64,000 nucleotides of DNA, taken from NCBI GenBank assembly GCA_004764695.1, contig SMSO01000008.1, forward strand, positions 216,001-280,000, written 5' to 3'. The translations under genes and the position numbers were made by a program. The notes below the pieces were generated by a model, which saw only the letters and a list, made by a program, of their open reading frames with translations, was not told where the DNA came from and ran no database searches. Below are positions 9,797 to 19,431 of this stretch, in pieces; position 1 is the first letter of the stretch; each line of letters begins with the position of its first letter. Source of the DNA: Schizochytrium sp. TIO01 (Eukaryota > Sar > Bigyra > Thraustochytrida > Thraustochytriidae).

Positions 9797-11707
9797 CTCT
9801 GCGTCAGGTTCAAAAGGGGCTTGGGCAAATGCTCAAGGTTCTGATGAATTAGGATCGCGTTCGCATACGATTGTCAGAATCGAATTGGCTCTCGAATTTT
9901 TCTGAATTCGGACTTGAGACTTGATTATTGAATTTCTAGTCTCGATTGCAGTGTTGTCGATTTCAATAGAGGTGCTAGTGTTTGGCCATGAACGGGTATG
10001 GTTGGCGCTGGTAATGGCGATGACAACGAAATGGCTGAGAAAAGCAGAGCAGAGCGAAGAAGAAGAAGAGGAAGCCTGACAAGTTGCGGCAGGTATCTAT
10101 CGATGACGATGGGCTTGCGTGAGGTTGTGAGGTTACAATCCCTCTCTCAAGAAGCCAGCACTTAGAAGGCCAAAATGATCGTGTGGGGTTACTTTAACAG
10201 GCACATATCCTCCATTGAATAGATAGTAGCTCTGCTAGAACAAGCCACTCTCGCAAACGACGGCTCCGCAATTTCTTTCTACACAAGGTTTGTTTGACTA
10301 GAAAGTTTTTATTTGATATGATGATATGATACCTAGGCCTACCTACCACCTAGTACTCACATGGACTTTACTATAGCCAGCAAATCGATGAACGAAATAA
10401 GGATAAAGAAGAAACTCGTAATAGTCAACCATGGATATGAGAAATTTTCGACCAAGAAACAAAATTTGATCAACGTGATGCTAAAAAGGTATAACTAGGT
10501 AGTATCTTTTGAGCTAAATATACAGTAATTAATTAGCACGAGTAGTGCATTGTACTTGAAGTTAATCAAACATCTTGTAAGTACCATTGGAGATAGAAAT
10601 TGCATTTTGATGGTAAGACGTTCATGCGGTACTTGAATTTGTATCTTTACAGGCCTGAAGTGCTACCGTATAAGTTTACATTTTGGATCTAGGAGCAATA
10701 CACCTAATGTGTTTCTGATTATAAACATTTTGCAATCATAGCGATCATAGTAAAGTACATATCCACACTCAACCTAAGTTACAAGCCGGACCAACAAAAT
10801 GAATAAGATGTTTATCAAATCAAGCTGATTTTCTCTAGATGTAAAAAAGAAATCAATTCAAGTCAAGACAGATTTTGCTCAAAAAGAAAGTGGTCTCATT
10901 TGAAGTCTTCAAAATTCTAAGCTAGTGAGCCAAAATCATAATGCGCTCGCACTGGTGGCAACAGTCTCAACAAGCAGCCCTTCCACATAGTTAGAGTCTC
11001 CAGTCAAAGCGAGACGGCAATACAATCAAACCATGTGCAGAAAGATACCAAAATGATATGTGCCTTATTCTTATCCGAACCAAAGTGGGCTAGACTTTGG
11101 TGTGAACGAACACTTTAGTAGTTAATTACAAGCTGATCAAAACTTCCTCGGGACTTCTCGATGGGCAAGCACCTGAATTGAGTCGACTAAGCTTGATCAT
11201 TTAAAATGAAGGGTTTTAGTATCATAATCTGCAATTCGTGAATGGTGTGTTGCTGGGTGAGCCGTATGATCATACTCTGTTGAGAAGGATCAGTGTTTTA
11301 AAGTGCCTTGAACTTTGCCCTTATCTCAAGTGATGTCCTTACCCAAGCAAGAAGAGTATATTCGTGCCCAAATTAGTGAATTGTCGAAGCGTGCATAGCA
11401 GCTAGAGCTGCCAGCTTTTTATTATTTTCCATCGTCCCATGGTCCCATGAAATGAGCGCATTACCTAGGTTCGTATTTCCAATGCTAGTGAATGTTATAG
11501 AGTTTAGTTAAAACTACTAATCTCCTAAGCTCATATCACTCCTGCCTACCTCTTTTATTGCGAACCGTTAAGATGTGAAGACAGGGGATTATGAATGCAC
11601 GATGAGAGTGTAGGAGCCAGAGCCCAATTGATGTCATCACTAGTCTCCCCACGCAGGCAAAGTGAAAAATAGAGGATCGTGTGATCCTTGAAAAGCAACG
11701 CAGAAGG
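9797..11707. other. Divergent intergenic region
   Basis: This 1.9 kb gap separates two divergently transcribed genes, so it should hold both promoters. It contains TACCTAG/CTAGGTA motifs near 10330, 10495 and 11463. A low-confidence spliced minus-strand frame lies at 10235-10432. A plus-strand ATG at 11333 might begin an upstream exon of the E1-like gene. Otherwise nothing was recognised. Confidence 0.5.
10235..10432 (-). CDS. Possible small spliced gene or 5' leader exons
   Basis: On the minus strand an ATG at 10432-10430 opens 24 codons ending at 10361. They run into a GTGAGTAC donor. A TTTCTAG acceptor at 10304-10298 then leads, in phase, to 20 more codons and a TAG at 10237-10235. The implied intron is 63 bases and contains the AGGTAGG/CTAGGTA motif. 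The 44-residue product starts MVDYYEFLLYPYF and matches nothing known to me. It lies 440 bases upstream of the IPT/RCC1 gene on the same strand, so it could instead be a spliced 5' untranslated leader of that gene. Short frames like this arise by chance. Confidence 0.2.
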
Positions 11708-12967
11708 ATGATTCCAAGAGTGCTAGGTGTCGTCGGTTTGGCGACGAAGGAAGAAACAGACACTGGGTTGTTCTTCGAGGTCTGCCAAACTCTCAAGCGG
11801 GGAATTGCAAATGGCAAACTTCACGGCTGGGGTGCGCTTCGCGCATTGCACCCGAGTGAGGTTTCTGGACAGGAGCAACTACAGGGCCTGACAGCATTAC
11901 TTTTGGTCCAACTTCCAAGACACCAGTTACTTCGCCTTGACGAGATTGCACGAGCAGTAGGTGTCGAGGTCATCATTGCAATTAATCTTCATGGCTTTGT
12001 CTTGCGCGTGTTGTATGATCAAGGAGATATGACACAACCTGATTCTAATAAATCAACTGATGACGAATTAGAATCAGATCGCATGAAAGCTTACACTGTG
12101 GAACCACAGTCTGCACAAAGTATCAGGCGTGTTATGCCTTCTGGAGTTATTGAGGTTTACGACGACTTGGCGTTTACTTTTGAGGTTGGGCAACACGTCA
12201 TATTTTCGGCGTTGAGGCCTGTAAATGCCAATGATGCAAGTCATGCAATTGCTATTGAGGATGCTGGCGCATTTGAGATTATTGAAACTCGCCCATCGCG
12301 ATCCCAGTTGAAAATAGATCGCAGGGGAATTCCATTTACAAGAATAGCATCAGAGGCTGGAGTCGTAGAGCGGGTACACTTGGTGGGTCAGTCTATCGAA
12401 TCAGGTGACACAAGGTATTCTGAAGAAGCAAAAGATAGGGAAATGACGCTTACAAAAGTAAGAAAATATTATCGGCCACTGCGTGAGGTCATGGTGTGGC
12501 CTCATGATAAGGAAGGGCATGCAAGTATATGGCCTTTACAACAAACCGATCCTCAGCTATGGCAAACTCATGCATATTTGCAAGGACTCGCGGGGTTCAT
12601 TCAACAATATGGATTTACACCATCGCCTCGGAATGCAGATGGTGTACGTCTGTTTGCAGATCAATATTTACTAGATAATCAACTTGTACTTGGGGCTCCG
12701 CAAAGTATGCCTCCAATTTTGGAACCTGATCTATGTGAGTTTCTGACCCAATATGTAAACATCGAACACCCAGTTCTGGTGCGGGCACTGCGTCGTTTGG
12801 TTATAGCCATACTTTGCGGAGAGAAGTCAGAGTTTAAGCCTGGGCAGCAGCAGCTCCTGATATTGTTCCCCCTGCAGGATGTTTTAGAACTGGGCCCTGT
12901 GGATTTGGACGACCCTGAAATCGATGAGCTTTTGCAGTGTAGATTACCCCCTTATATGCTGCAATAG
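11708..12967 (+). CDS. E1-like protein (ubiquitin-activating enzyme N-terminal half), no catalytic half
   Basis: The product has 419 residues if it starts at the ATG at 11708; the frame is open back to 11666. Residues 1-110 resemble the inactive adenylation region of E1 enzymes (LLLVQLPRHQLLRLDEIARA, then GFVLRVLYDQGDM, like the LFG...DFGD stretch of Uba1). Residues about 142-225 (GVIEVYDDLAFTFEVGQHVI) resemble the first catalytic-cysteine half-domain. Later helices (YLQGLAGFIQQYG, LVRALRRLVIAILCGEK) resemble the four-helix and adenylation segments. The protein stops at LLILFPLQDVLELG, where Uba1 has its conserved YFDALE-type stretch. The active adenylation domain, the catalytic cysteine domain and the ubiquitin-fold domain are therefore absent. 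The N-terminal Rossmann start is also missing or in another exon. It may be a regulatory E1-like subunit, in the manner of the Aos1/NAE1 partner proteins, or a decayed gene. Confidence 0.55.
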   Translation: MIPRVLGVVGLATKEETDTGLFFEVCQTLKRGIANGKLHGWGALRALHPSEVSGQEQLQGLTALLLVQLPRHQLLRLDEIARAVGVEVIIAINLHGFVLRVLYDQGDMTQPDSNKSTDDELESDRMKAYTVEPQSAQSIRRVMPSGVIEVYDDLAFTFEVGQHVIFSALRPVNANDASHAIAIEDAGAFEIIETRPSRSQLKIDRRGIPFTRIASEAGVVERVHLVGQSIESGDTRYSEEAKDREMTLTKVRKYYRPLREVMVWPHDKEGHASIWPLQQTDPQLWQTHAYLQGLAGFIQQYGFTPSPRNADGVRLFADQYLLDNQLVLGAPQSMPPILEPDLCEFLTQYVNIEHPVLVRALRRLVIAILCGEKSEFKPGQQQLLILFPLQDVLELGPVDLDDPEIDELLQCRLPPYMLQ

Positions 12968-15006
12968 GAGATGATATTGTATGTGCTGGGTCCCTAAGTC
13001 CTCGCTTTTAATAGGAGAAACACAGACTCGATGCTGCAATCTTAAAGAAGCCTTTATAGGGATGCGATCTTTTCTGTTTCTCATTGGCTTTCTACCTTTG
13101 GTGTACAAAGTTACTTTGTGTTTCTTCAACAGTACCTTTGATGTTGAGAAGAAAAAGAAGATAAAGCACGCGTGCAGATCGTGTATAGATATTCACATGG
13201 GTAAGAAACAGATATTCTCCTTTAAAAAAAAGCGCAAAAAGTCAAACAAAACTCAATCTACTATTGTAGCGCTGGTTGAGGGTGATTATAATCTAGAGCG
13301 AATATATTGAATAAATATTTAGTCTGTTACTCTGGCTCCATGCACGAGCTGATTCGCACAAGTATCCTGATTATTTCAATTGGTCTTGGAGGGTTCACCA
13401 CTGAAAGATATTGTCATTGCATCAAAAGGAATAACAACAGAACGCATTTAATGAATGTGGCAGTCAACCTCAGTCATACACACGGGAAAAAGTGCCAGCT
13501 GGCCAGCTAAAAAGCCATATTTAAAGTCCAGAAACTCACTCAACTCATCTGTAAATACGCTCCAATGAGACCATGTGCTACTCAGCTACTTATTGAGTAA
13601 TCTGTCTTCATGTTCTGCGGAGTGAGTTTGCAGTTTTCTGTCATCTGGAGAGACATGATCTTTTCTTATTCGAATTTAAAATAATCACTTTGTCTAAACT
13701 TTGACTTGAACTTGAGTTGAACAGGAAAAAGAAAAGTACTGTTTGTGACCTCGGTTTTTATACGAAGGAGGCCAGTCAATGCCACTTATCAAGAATTAAT
13801 TCTTTCAGATCTTGTTGGAGTTTTTAATAAAGCGTTGATGCCCAAACAAGAACTACACAGCACCTACCTACCAACGTATTCTCAGTCCTAGGTAAGTGCT
13901 TTGGCGTGAGGATGGAAACTACTTGCTACCTACTAATACCTGATTAACCGATAGCTGGTACCAACTGGACCAAACAAAACACTGGGAAGCCATAGGGGGC
14001 ATCTGCTGACATCTAGTCACGGCTTCCAGATGAATGTTTCTCTGTCAACTGGCCTTTCTCTTTCTTATTCATGAATAATAGCTAGTATGAGGAACTGGCT
14101 GCTAATAGGGCTATAGAGGCCTGTGACAGAAACAATACTACTCATTCTCTAAAAAGATCATCTTAGAAAGCTGATCACTCTCTCTTATCAGTCAAACAGG
14201 TTTCCTATCATTAAGGCATATCTAAAAGCGTATTCTCATAGAGTTCTTTCATGCTCTTGTTTTCATTCTGAGGGAAAAGCAAACACCATCGTTACTTTGT
14301 TCAGATCTAAAAGTAAGTTAAGTGAATAAACCATTTTTTCTTGTTTCTTCAATGAGCACCTTAGCAAGTTGGCAAGCCAAAGCAATCACTACTTAAATAT
14401 ACTTTGAAAACATTCAAAAGGTGCCACCACTGGCATGGGAAAACTCAAAGAAACTATGAATTTTTTTGAAATTTTTGGCTTTCTAGTTTTAAAAACATTA
14501 TTCTAATATTATACATTTAAAAAAAGAACAAAAAAAACAGTGCATCTCTGCTCAGGTAGTAGTATGGTATGTGGAAAGCCCCGGTCCGATTAAGTGATTT
14601 GGTTCTTCAGGTGTAGTAGGTCTACTGCAGAAAAAGACCCTCACCATCAGAGCCAAGCTGCTTCTCCTTTATTGATAACTATGATGCTTCAACCAAAGAA
14701 GGGCATAGGTCAGTCGGGCTCTTTCTAATTCTAATTTATTCTAATTTATTTTCTCTACTTCTACTTCTGTTCCTAGGCATGCAGGTATTTGTGGTCTTTC
14801 TTACTATTGTGTATTTGGTAGCACCTAGTATGAAGGTATGTAGGTATGTAGAGCAAGTGCGGTGGCTTTCTTTTAATTTTCTTTTAATTGTTTTATTAAT
14901 TCTTGAAACTAAATAAAAATCTATTTTATTTTGTTTCAATTATCATTATCTGGGTCATGCTACTTTTAAAATAGAATAAAATAGAATTAGAAGAAGCTAA
15001 GTATAC

Positions 15007-15051
15007 TTAATGTTAATGTTAATGTTAATGTTAATGTTAATGTTAATGTTA
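15007..15051. repeat. TTAATG hexanucleotide array
   Basis: About seven tandem TTAATG units are followed by an ATT run. It is a simple microsatellite. Confidence 0.95.
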
Positions 15052-15119
15052 GTAACAGTAATTATTATTATTATGAATATAGTACTATTAGTATACAGTC
15101 CTATGTTAATAAAGCAAAC

Positions 15120-15190
15120 AAACAATCTCAGACAGAGGCAACTATTTTCAGCTTGGGTAGAAACTCAAGCTAAAATAATCACTCACCTGG
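15120..15190 (-). repeat. Minus-strand copy of the dispersed repeat
   Basis: Read on the minus strand it gives GTGATTATTTTAGCTTGAGT, then CTACCCAAGCTGAAAA, then TTGCCTCTGTCTGAGATTG. These match the copy at 2319-2405 block for block, with two deletions. The orientation is opposite and the distance about 13 kb, so this is a dispersed and not a tandem family. Confidence 0.5.
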
Positions 15191-15862
15191 AAGCCCTTGG
15201 GTTCATTCTTGGCAAACCCAATGAACTCTGCTTGTTCTCAAAAGTTATTAAGTCAAACTTGGAGCGGAAGATGGAAAATAACTGACTCAGACCATCCCCA
15301 CTCAGTTTAATTTTATTCGTGTAGAAGGTCATAGTCCTATAGGCGTATCAATCAATTAATTAAAAAATACACCCAAAATGGCATATTAATATTTTGAGCT
15401 GTCGTAGCCCTGCTAGCTTTACCTCTAGCACGAGATTTGAAGAATTAAAAAAAACAATGTTAGTTAGTACTAGCTAGCAATTACCGAACTATTACTGCCC
15501 AAGTTATTTCTCTATAATAATTAAATTAAAATTCTTACGTATGATAATTTCCCCCCCAGAAAATCAACTCCGCTGCCTATATCTTAGAGGCCATAGAGTC
15601 TACCTTGCGGATTCCTAATGCTACTAGTAATACTACTTTTCCTATTACTACTACGACCAGTATTTCCAAAGAGTTTTATGTATGTATCTGCATAGGTGGG
15701 CTAACTGAAGTGGTAGGTAGGGGACTAGTATCCCTCATTTTTATTTTTTTCAAAGCTTGCTTAGTATTGATACGTATACATGTTACATACATACATACCT
15801 AGGAGACTTGATTTTTTTCTTCTTTTCCTCAGCATAAGTAAAATAGTGAGTGGGTGTAGTAT

Positions 15863-15887
15863 ATCTATCTATCTATCTATCTATCTA
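15863..15887. repeat. ATCT tetranucleotide array
   Basis: About six ATCT units grade into ACCT at their end. Confidence 0.95.
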
Positions 15888-16160
15888 CCTACACAAGCAA
15901 GTGAATGTGCGAGTATCTATCATCGCATTCTCATCAGGTTTGATGGCCTCGACAGAATGAAACAACGAAGAAAGGTGCGAGTGAGTGAGTGAGTGAGTAG
16001 TTGAGTGAATGAATTCAAAACTAGCCCATGGATCGGTTGTGATAGTAGGCTGATTGATCGATTGATAGGTTGATTGATAGGTTAAGCTCGTTGGTTTCCT
16101 GCTTCTGCTTCTGCTTCTTCTTTTCCTTGTTCTTTTCCTTCTCCTCCGACCGAAATCGAT

Positions 16161-16290
16161 CACATACAAACATAGATACATACATAGATACAAACATAGA
16201 TACATACATAGATACAAACATAGATACATACATACATACATACATACATACATACATACATACATACATACATACATACATACATACATA
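16161..16290. repeat. CATA tetranucleotide array with a compound left part
   Basis: A compound CATA/GATA block (16161-16221) leads into a pure CATA run of about 17 units (16222-16290). It causes artificial Cys-Met-Tyr-Val frames on the opposite strand. Confidence 0.95.
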
Positions 16291-16486
16291 CACATATATC
16301 ATGCTCCAGAGAGCTTACATCTCTAGAGAGGGAAAGGGAAAGGAAAGCAGGCCATGGACTACCTACTTAGTACTATTACTACTGCTCCTATCAAGAGGCA
16401 AGATAGTGGTATTAAGAAGCAAGATAGTAGTAGTAGCATTGGTATTGTTAGTGCTACCATCGGTATTAGTAGCATTGGAGATGAAT

Positions 16487-16535
16487 AAATAAATAAATCA
16501 ACAAATAAATAAATCAACAAATAAATGAATAAATA
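16487..16535. repeat. AAAT-type array before the RRM gene
   Basis: AAATAAATCAAC-type units repeat two to three times about 170 bases upstream of the start codon of the RRM gene. This places the array in its promoter or 5' leader. Confidence 0.85.
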
Positions 16536-16701
16536 ACTTTATTTAAATAAATATATATTAATAAATATGTTCCTACATTGGTGAGAAGGGCAAAGAAAAC
16601 AAGGAAAGCAGAGAAAGCAGAGAAAGCAGAGAAAGCCAAAGAAAGCAAACGCTATCGAGCGCCCTCCGAGGCGCAGAGACCCATCGCAGCATAGGCACCG
16701 C

Positions 16702-19431
16702 ATGGCAACGGATACCATCGCGGGCGCGGAAAAGCCCTCCGCGACCGCCTTCGCGGCAGGCTCTGCCTCTTCCCCCTCTTCCTCCTCTTCCTCTTTGCCC
16801 GTCGCTGATGCTGGCTTGCACGCCGCCATGGGCCTCCACGAAGAGCACAGCGCCCACCAAGACGGCAACGGTGTGAGCGACCTCGAGACTCACGGCGGGA
16901 AAAGGCCTGACGTTGACAGGAATGAGGACGATGTCATCGGCAAAATTAGCTTCAGCAACGGCCAGGATGCAGATGTCACCATGGCCAGCTCCACCGCAGG
17001 ATTCTCACCAGAGGAGCAGCAGCAGGGGCCAGGATCTTTCGCATCAACGTCGACCGCAGAGCAGTTTCATCAAACTCAGCACAAGGACGAAATCGAAGAC
17101 GAGGACGATGAGGGGCTTGAGGGCTTCGCTGATTTCGAGCGGGAGTTCGAGCACATCCACAACGAACAGGATCAAGACTATCACCATATTCACAATGGTC
17201 TCACAGATATCGGATTCCGTCAAGATGGCCAGCAACAGGCAGGAGATCAGAGCGAGGAGATCAGCCGCGACGAAACCGGAGGCATCGCGCAAGTAAGCGA
17301 TGACTTTGGAGTGCTCAAGCTCATTGACGAGGGCCAGGACGCATCCAACGCGGAAGCTCTAGAACGGCAAATGCACATGCAAATTCAGCATATGAATGGC
17401 ATTTCAACCGAGGGTGATCATGAGGACGCTAAGTCTCGCACTAGCGATCATCTCCCCGATATGCACAACACTAACACTAGCATCAGCAGCAGCCGTGGCA
17501 GCAATAGTCGCAACAGCAACAGCAGTCACGACAGCCTCGGAAGCCATGGCGGTCTGGTCTCTGCAACCTTACCCCCTCCTCCTCCTGTTCTCTCTGACGA
17601 CCTCGAACCTCTGCGCCCCCCCTCCTCTCCACTGGAGCCTCGCTCCGCGCTCTCCGCAACCCTTGGTCCTAGTGCCGCTTCCTCTCCAGCCGGTATGAAC
17701 GGCCTCAGAGCTGGTAGCAACAATAACACCAACGCTAACGGCGGCTTTGGCGACATGGATCCCGTACGGTCTTCGCGTAGTGTCAGCGGATCTCCTGTTT
17801 CATCCTTGAACTGGGATGCGCCTCTAACTGGCGGCAGCAGTGGCGTGAACTCGGTACTTGGGGATGTACACTCTCCGTTGGGCTTCAGCAACCCGTTCAC
17901 GCCTGAAGAGCTGTCTCGCGTCCCCCGAAGTGGAACCGAGGCCCGCAAGAACCGCCGCTGGACCGTAAACGTACCTTCACTTTCTCACTTTGGTACTGAA
18001 GGCGGTCTTGACGGTCTTGACGGTCTTGATGGCCTTGATGGTCTCGACGGCCAGGACAATGGCCTATATAGTCTTAACCTTCCTCCCGTGGGGGAGGGCT
18101 CAGGCTCTTCAGGTTCAAGCTCAGGCCAGCGCGGCGGTCTCACCCTCGGGGACCAAGGGGGCTACCTAAACGCGAATACGATGCGGGAGCTAGAGCACAT
18201 TGAACGCGAAGAGACACGGTTGAGCCTTCGACTCAGGGGACTGCGGCAACGCAAGCTTCAAATCCTCGCAAGTGCAGGTGTACCGCTTGCCAACGAAATG
18301 GCGCCCCTCGTCGTGCCCAACGTCACGCCACCGCCGCCTCCTCCGCCTGACCTCAGCCCGCCGCCAAGCCCAAGCCCAGCGCCTGTGTATCAACCGCACC
18401 AAATTCACCGGCTCCACCAGCAGCTCCACCAGAACAGTGCTAATAACAACACCAACGTGGCGACGCGACGATTCTCCGCTTTTGATGCGGGATCCTCAGG
18501 ATGGGTGACGCAGGCCGGTCAGTTCTCACAAGGAGCGGTTGCATCGCAAGCGGCGCTGCGCAAGACAAACAGTGACGAGGCATCCTCAGCTGCAGGAGGA
18601 GCCATGGGTGAAGACAGTTTTCCTATCCCATCTCTGCACACAACGCCTCTGAATGCGACGTCCTCTTCGTGGGAGGCAGGGCGCTCACGCAGACACACTG
18701 TAGGAGGTAACCCTCCGGAGACACCAGGGATGCCTTCCGCAGGCTTCTACAATCCTGGATTTGAAGCAGTGGGTCCAGACGGACGCTTTCATGTAGGATA
18801 CATGCAGGGGTCTATGCAGCCTCAGCAACAGCAGCAGCAACAACATGGTCCTGGGGAATACTATTATGGATCGCAGGTGGGCCAAAACTTAGCCCAGCAA
18901 GGACACCCTGGACGTGTGGGTTCTCCTATGGGTTATGTATCTCCTTCCCATGCGGGACAGCCTATGGATCAACGGATAGACGGAAGCTCGCCCAATGGAC
19001 AGAATATCTCTGGGCTCTCGCGTCACCGCACGCCGCAGCCAGGCGCACCTCCACAACATCTTGTGCAACAGCAACAGCGCCAGGTGGCTGCTCATAATGG
19101 TGCTGCCAACAGCATGTCTGCTGCGGCAAAACAGGCAACTGGACCCTCTGGAGCTAATATCTTCGTGTTTAACTTCCCACGCAGCTTCGAAGACAAGGAT
19201 CTGGAGGCCGCATTTGCGCCTTTCGGCAACATCCTTTCAGCTACTGTCTTTATTGATAAGGCCACATCCAAATCCAAGTGTTTTGGATTTGTTTCTTACG
19301 ACAGCGTGGAGAGTGCCCAAGAGGCCATTAATAAAATGAATGGGGCTACTCTTGGTGGGAAGGTGGTGAAGGTCCAGATCAAGCGGGAGCGAAGCGCTCG
19401 CAGTGATAACCCACAGGACCATGGCGCCTAA
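16702..19431 (+). CDS. CELF/Bruno-like RNA-binding protein with a single C-terminal RRM
   Basis: The product has 909 residues. The only folded domain is an RRM at about 815-893. It has RNP2 IFVFNF, RNP1 KCFGFVSY, and the signature GPSGANIFVFNFPRSFEDKD leading to FGNILSATVFIDKATSKS, as in the third RRM of CELF/Bruno/ETR-3 proteins. That RRM binds U/G-rich RNA to control splicing, translation and decay. Unlike CELF proteins, which carry two more N-terminal RRMs, residues 1-800 here are low-complexity. They include an acidic stretch, five GLD repeats near 434-449, a helical segment near 494-525 (MRELEHIEREETRLSLRLRG), polyproline, and polyglutamine near 706-713. These regions could drive condensate formation, which is inference. 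The start at 16702 follows a purine-rich leader. Nuclear or cytoplasmic location cannot be read. Confidence 0.85.
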   Translation: MATDTIAGAEKPSATAFAAGSASSPSSSSSSLPVADAGLHAAMGLHEEHSAHQDGNGVSDLETHGGKRPDVDRNEDDVIGKISFSNGQDADVTMASSTAGFSPEEQQQGPGSFASTSTAEQFHQTQHKDEIEDEDDEGLEGFADFEREFEHIHNEQDQDYHHIHNGLTDIGFRQDGQQQAGDQSEEISRDETGGIAQVSDDFGVLKLIDEGQDASNAEALERQMHMQIQHMNGISTEGDHEDAKSRTSDHLPDMHNTNTSISSSRGSNSRNSNSSHDSLGSHGGLVSATLPPPPPVLSDDLEPLRPPSSPLEPRSALSATLGPSAASSPAGMNGLRAGSNNNTNANGGFGDMDPVRSSRSVSGSPVSSLNWDAPLTGGSSGVNSVLGDVHSPLGFSNPFTPEELSRVPRSGTEARKNRRWTVNVPSLSHFGTEGGLDGLDGLDGLDGLDGQDNGLYSLNLPPVGEGSGSSGSSSGQRGGLTLGDQGGYLNANTMRELEHIEREETRLSLRLRGLRQRKLQILASAGVPLANEMAPLVVPNVTPPPPPPPDLSPPPSPSPAPVYQPHQIHRLHQQLHQNSANNNTNVATRRFSAFDAGSSGWVTQAGQFSQGAVASQAALRKTNSDEASSAAGGAMGEDSFPIPSLHTTPLNATSSSWEAGRSRRHTVGGNPPETPGMPSAGFYNPGFEAVGPDGRFHVGYMQGSMQPQQQQQQQHGPGEYYYGSQVGQNLAQQGHPGRVGSPMGYVSPSHAGQPMDQRIDGSSPNGQNISGLSRHRTPQPGAPPQHLVQQQQRQVAAHNGAANSMSAAAKQATGPSGANIFVFNFPRSFEDKDLEAAFAPFGNILSATVFIDKATSKSKCFGFVSYDSVESAQEAINKMNGATLGGKVVKVQIKRERSARSDNPQDHGA

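Larger units (their letters stand above)
12968..16701. other. Long AT-rich intergenic region rich in simple repeats
   Basis: This 3.7 kb gap has no convincing gene. It holds TTAATG, ATCT and CATA arrays, a minus-strand copy of the dispersed repeat (15190-15120), a 9-base inverted repeat (15199-15207 with 15220-15228), and ACCT runs followed by a GTAAGT-like donor near 13891. A 109-codon frame at 12981-13310 directly follows the E1-like gene but is Lys-rich with no recognisable features. An AATAAA at 13310 could serve the E1-like gene. Confidence 0.55.

Noticed and set aside
12981-13310. 109-codon frame directly after the E1-like gene
   Set aside because: Lys-rich, AT-biased and without any E1 C-terminal motif. 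It does not continue the E1-like protein in any phase I could find.
15885-16302. Cys-Met-Tyr-Val repeat proteins on the minus strand
   Set aside because: Pure translations of the CATA microsatellite.
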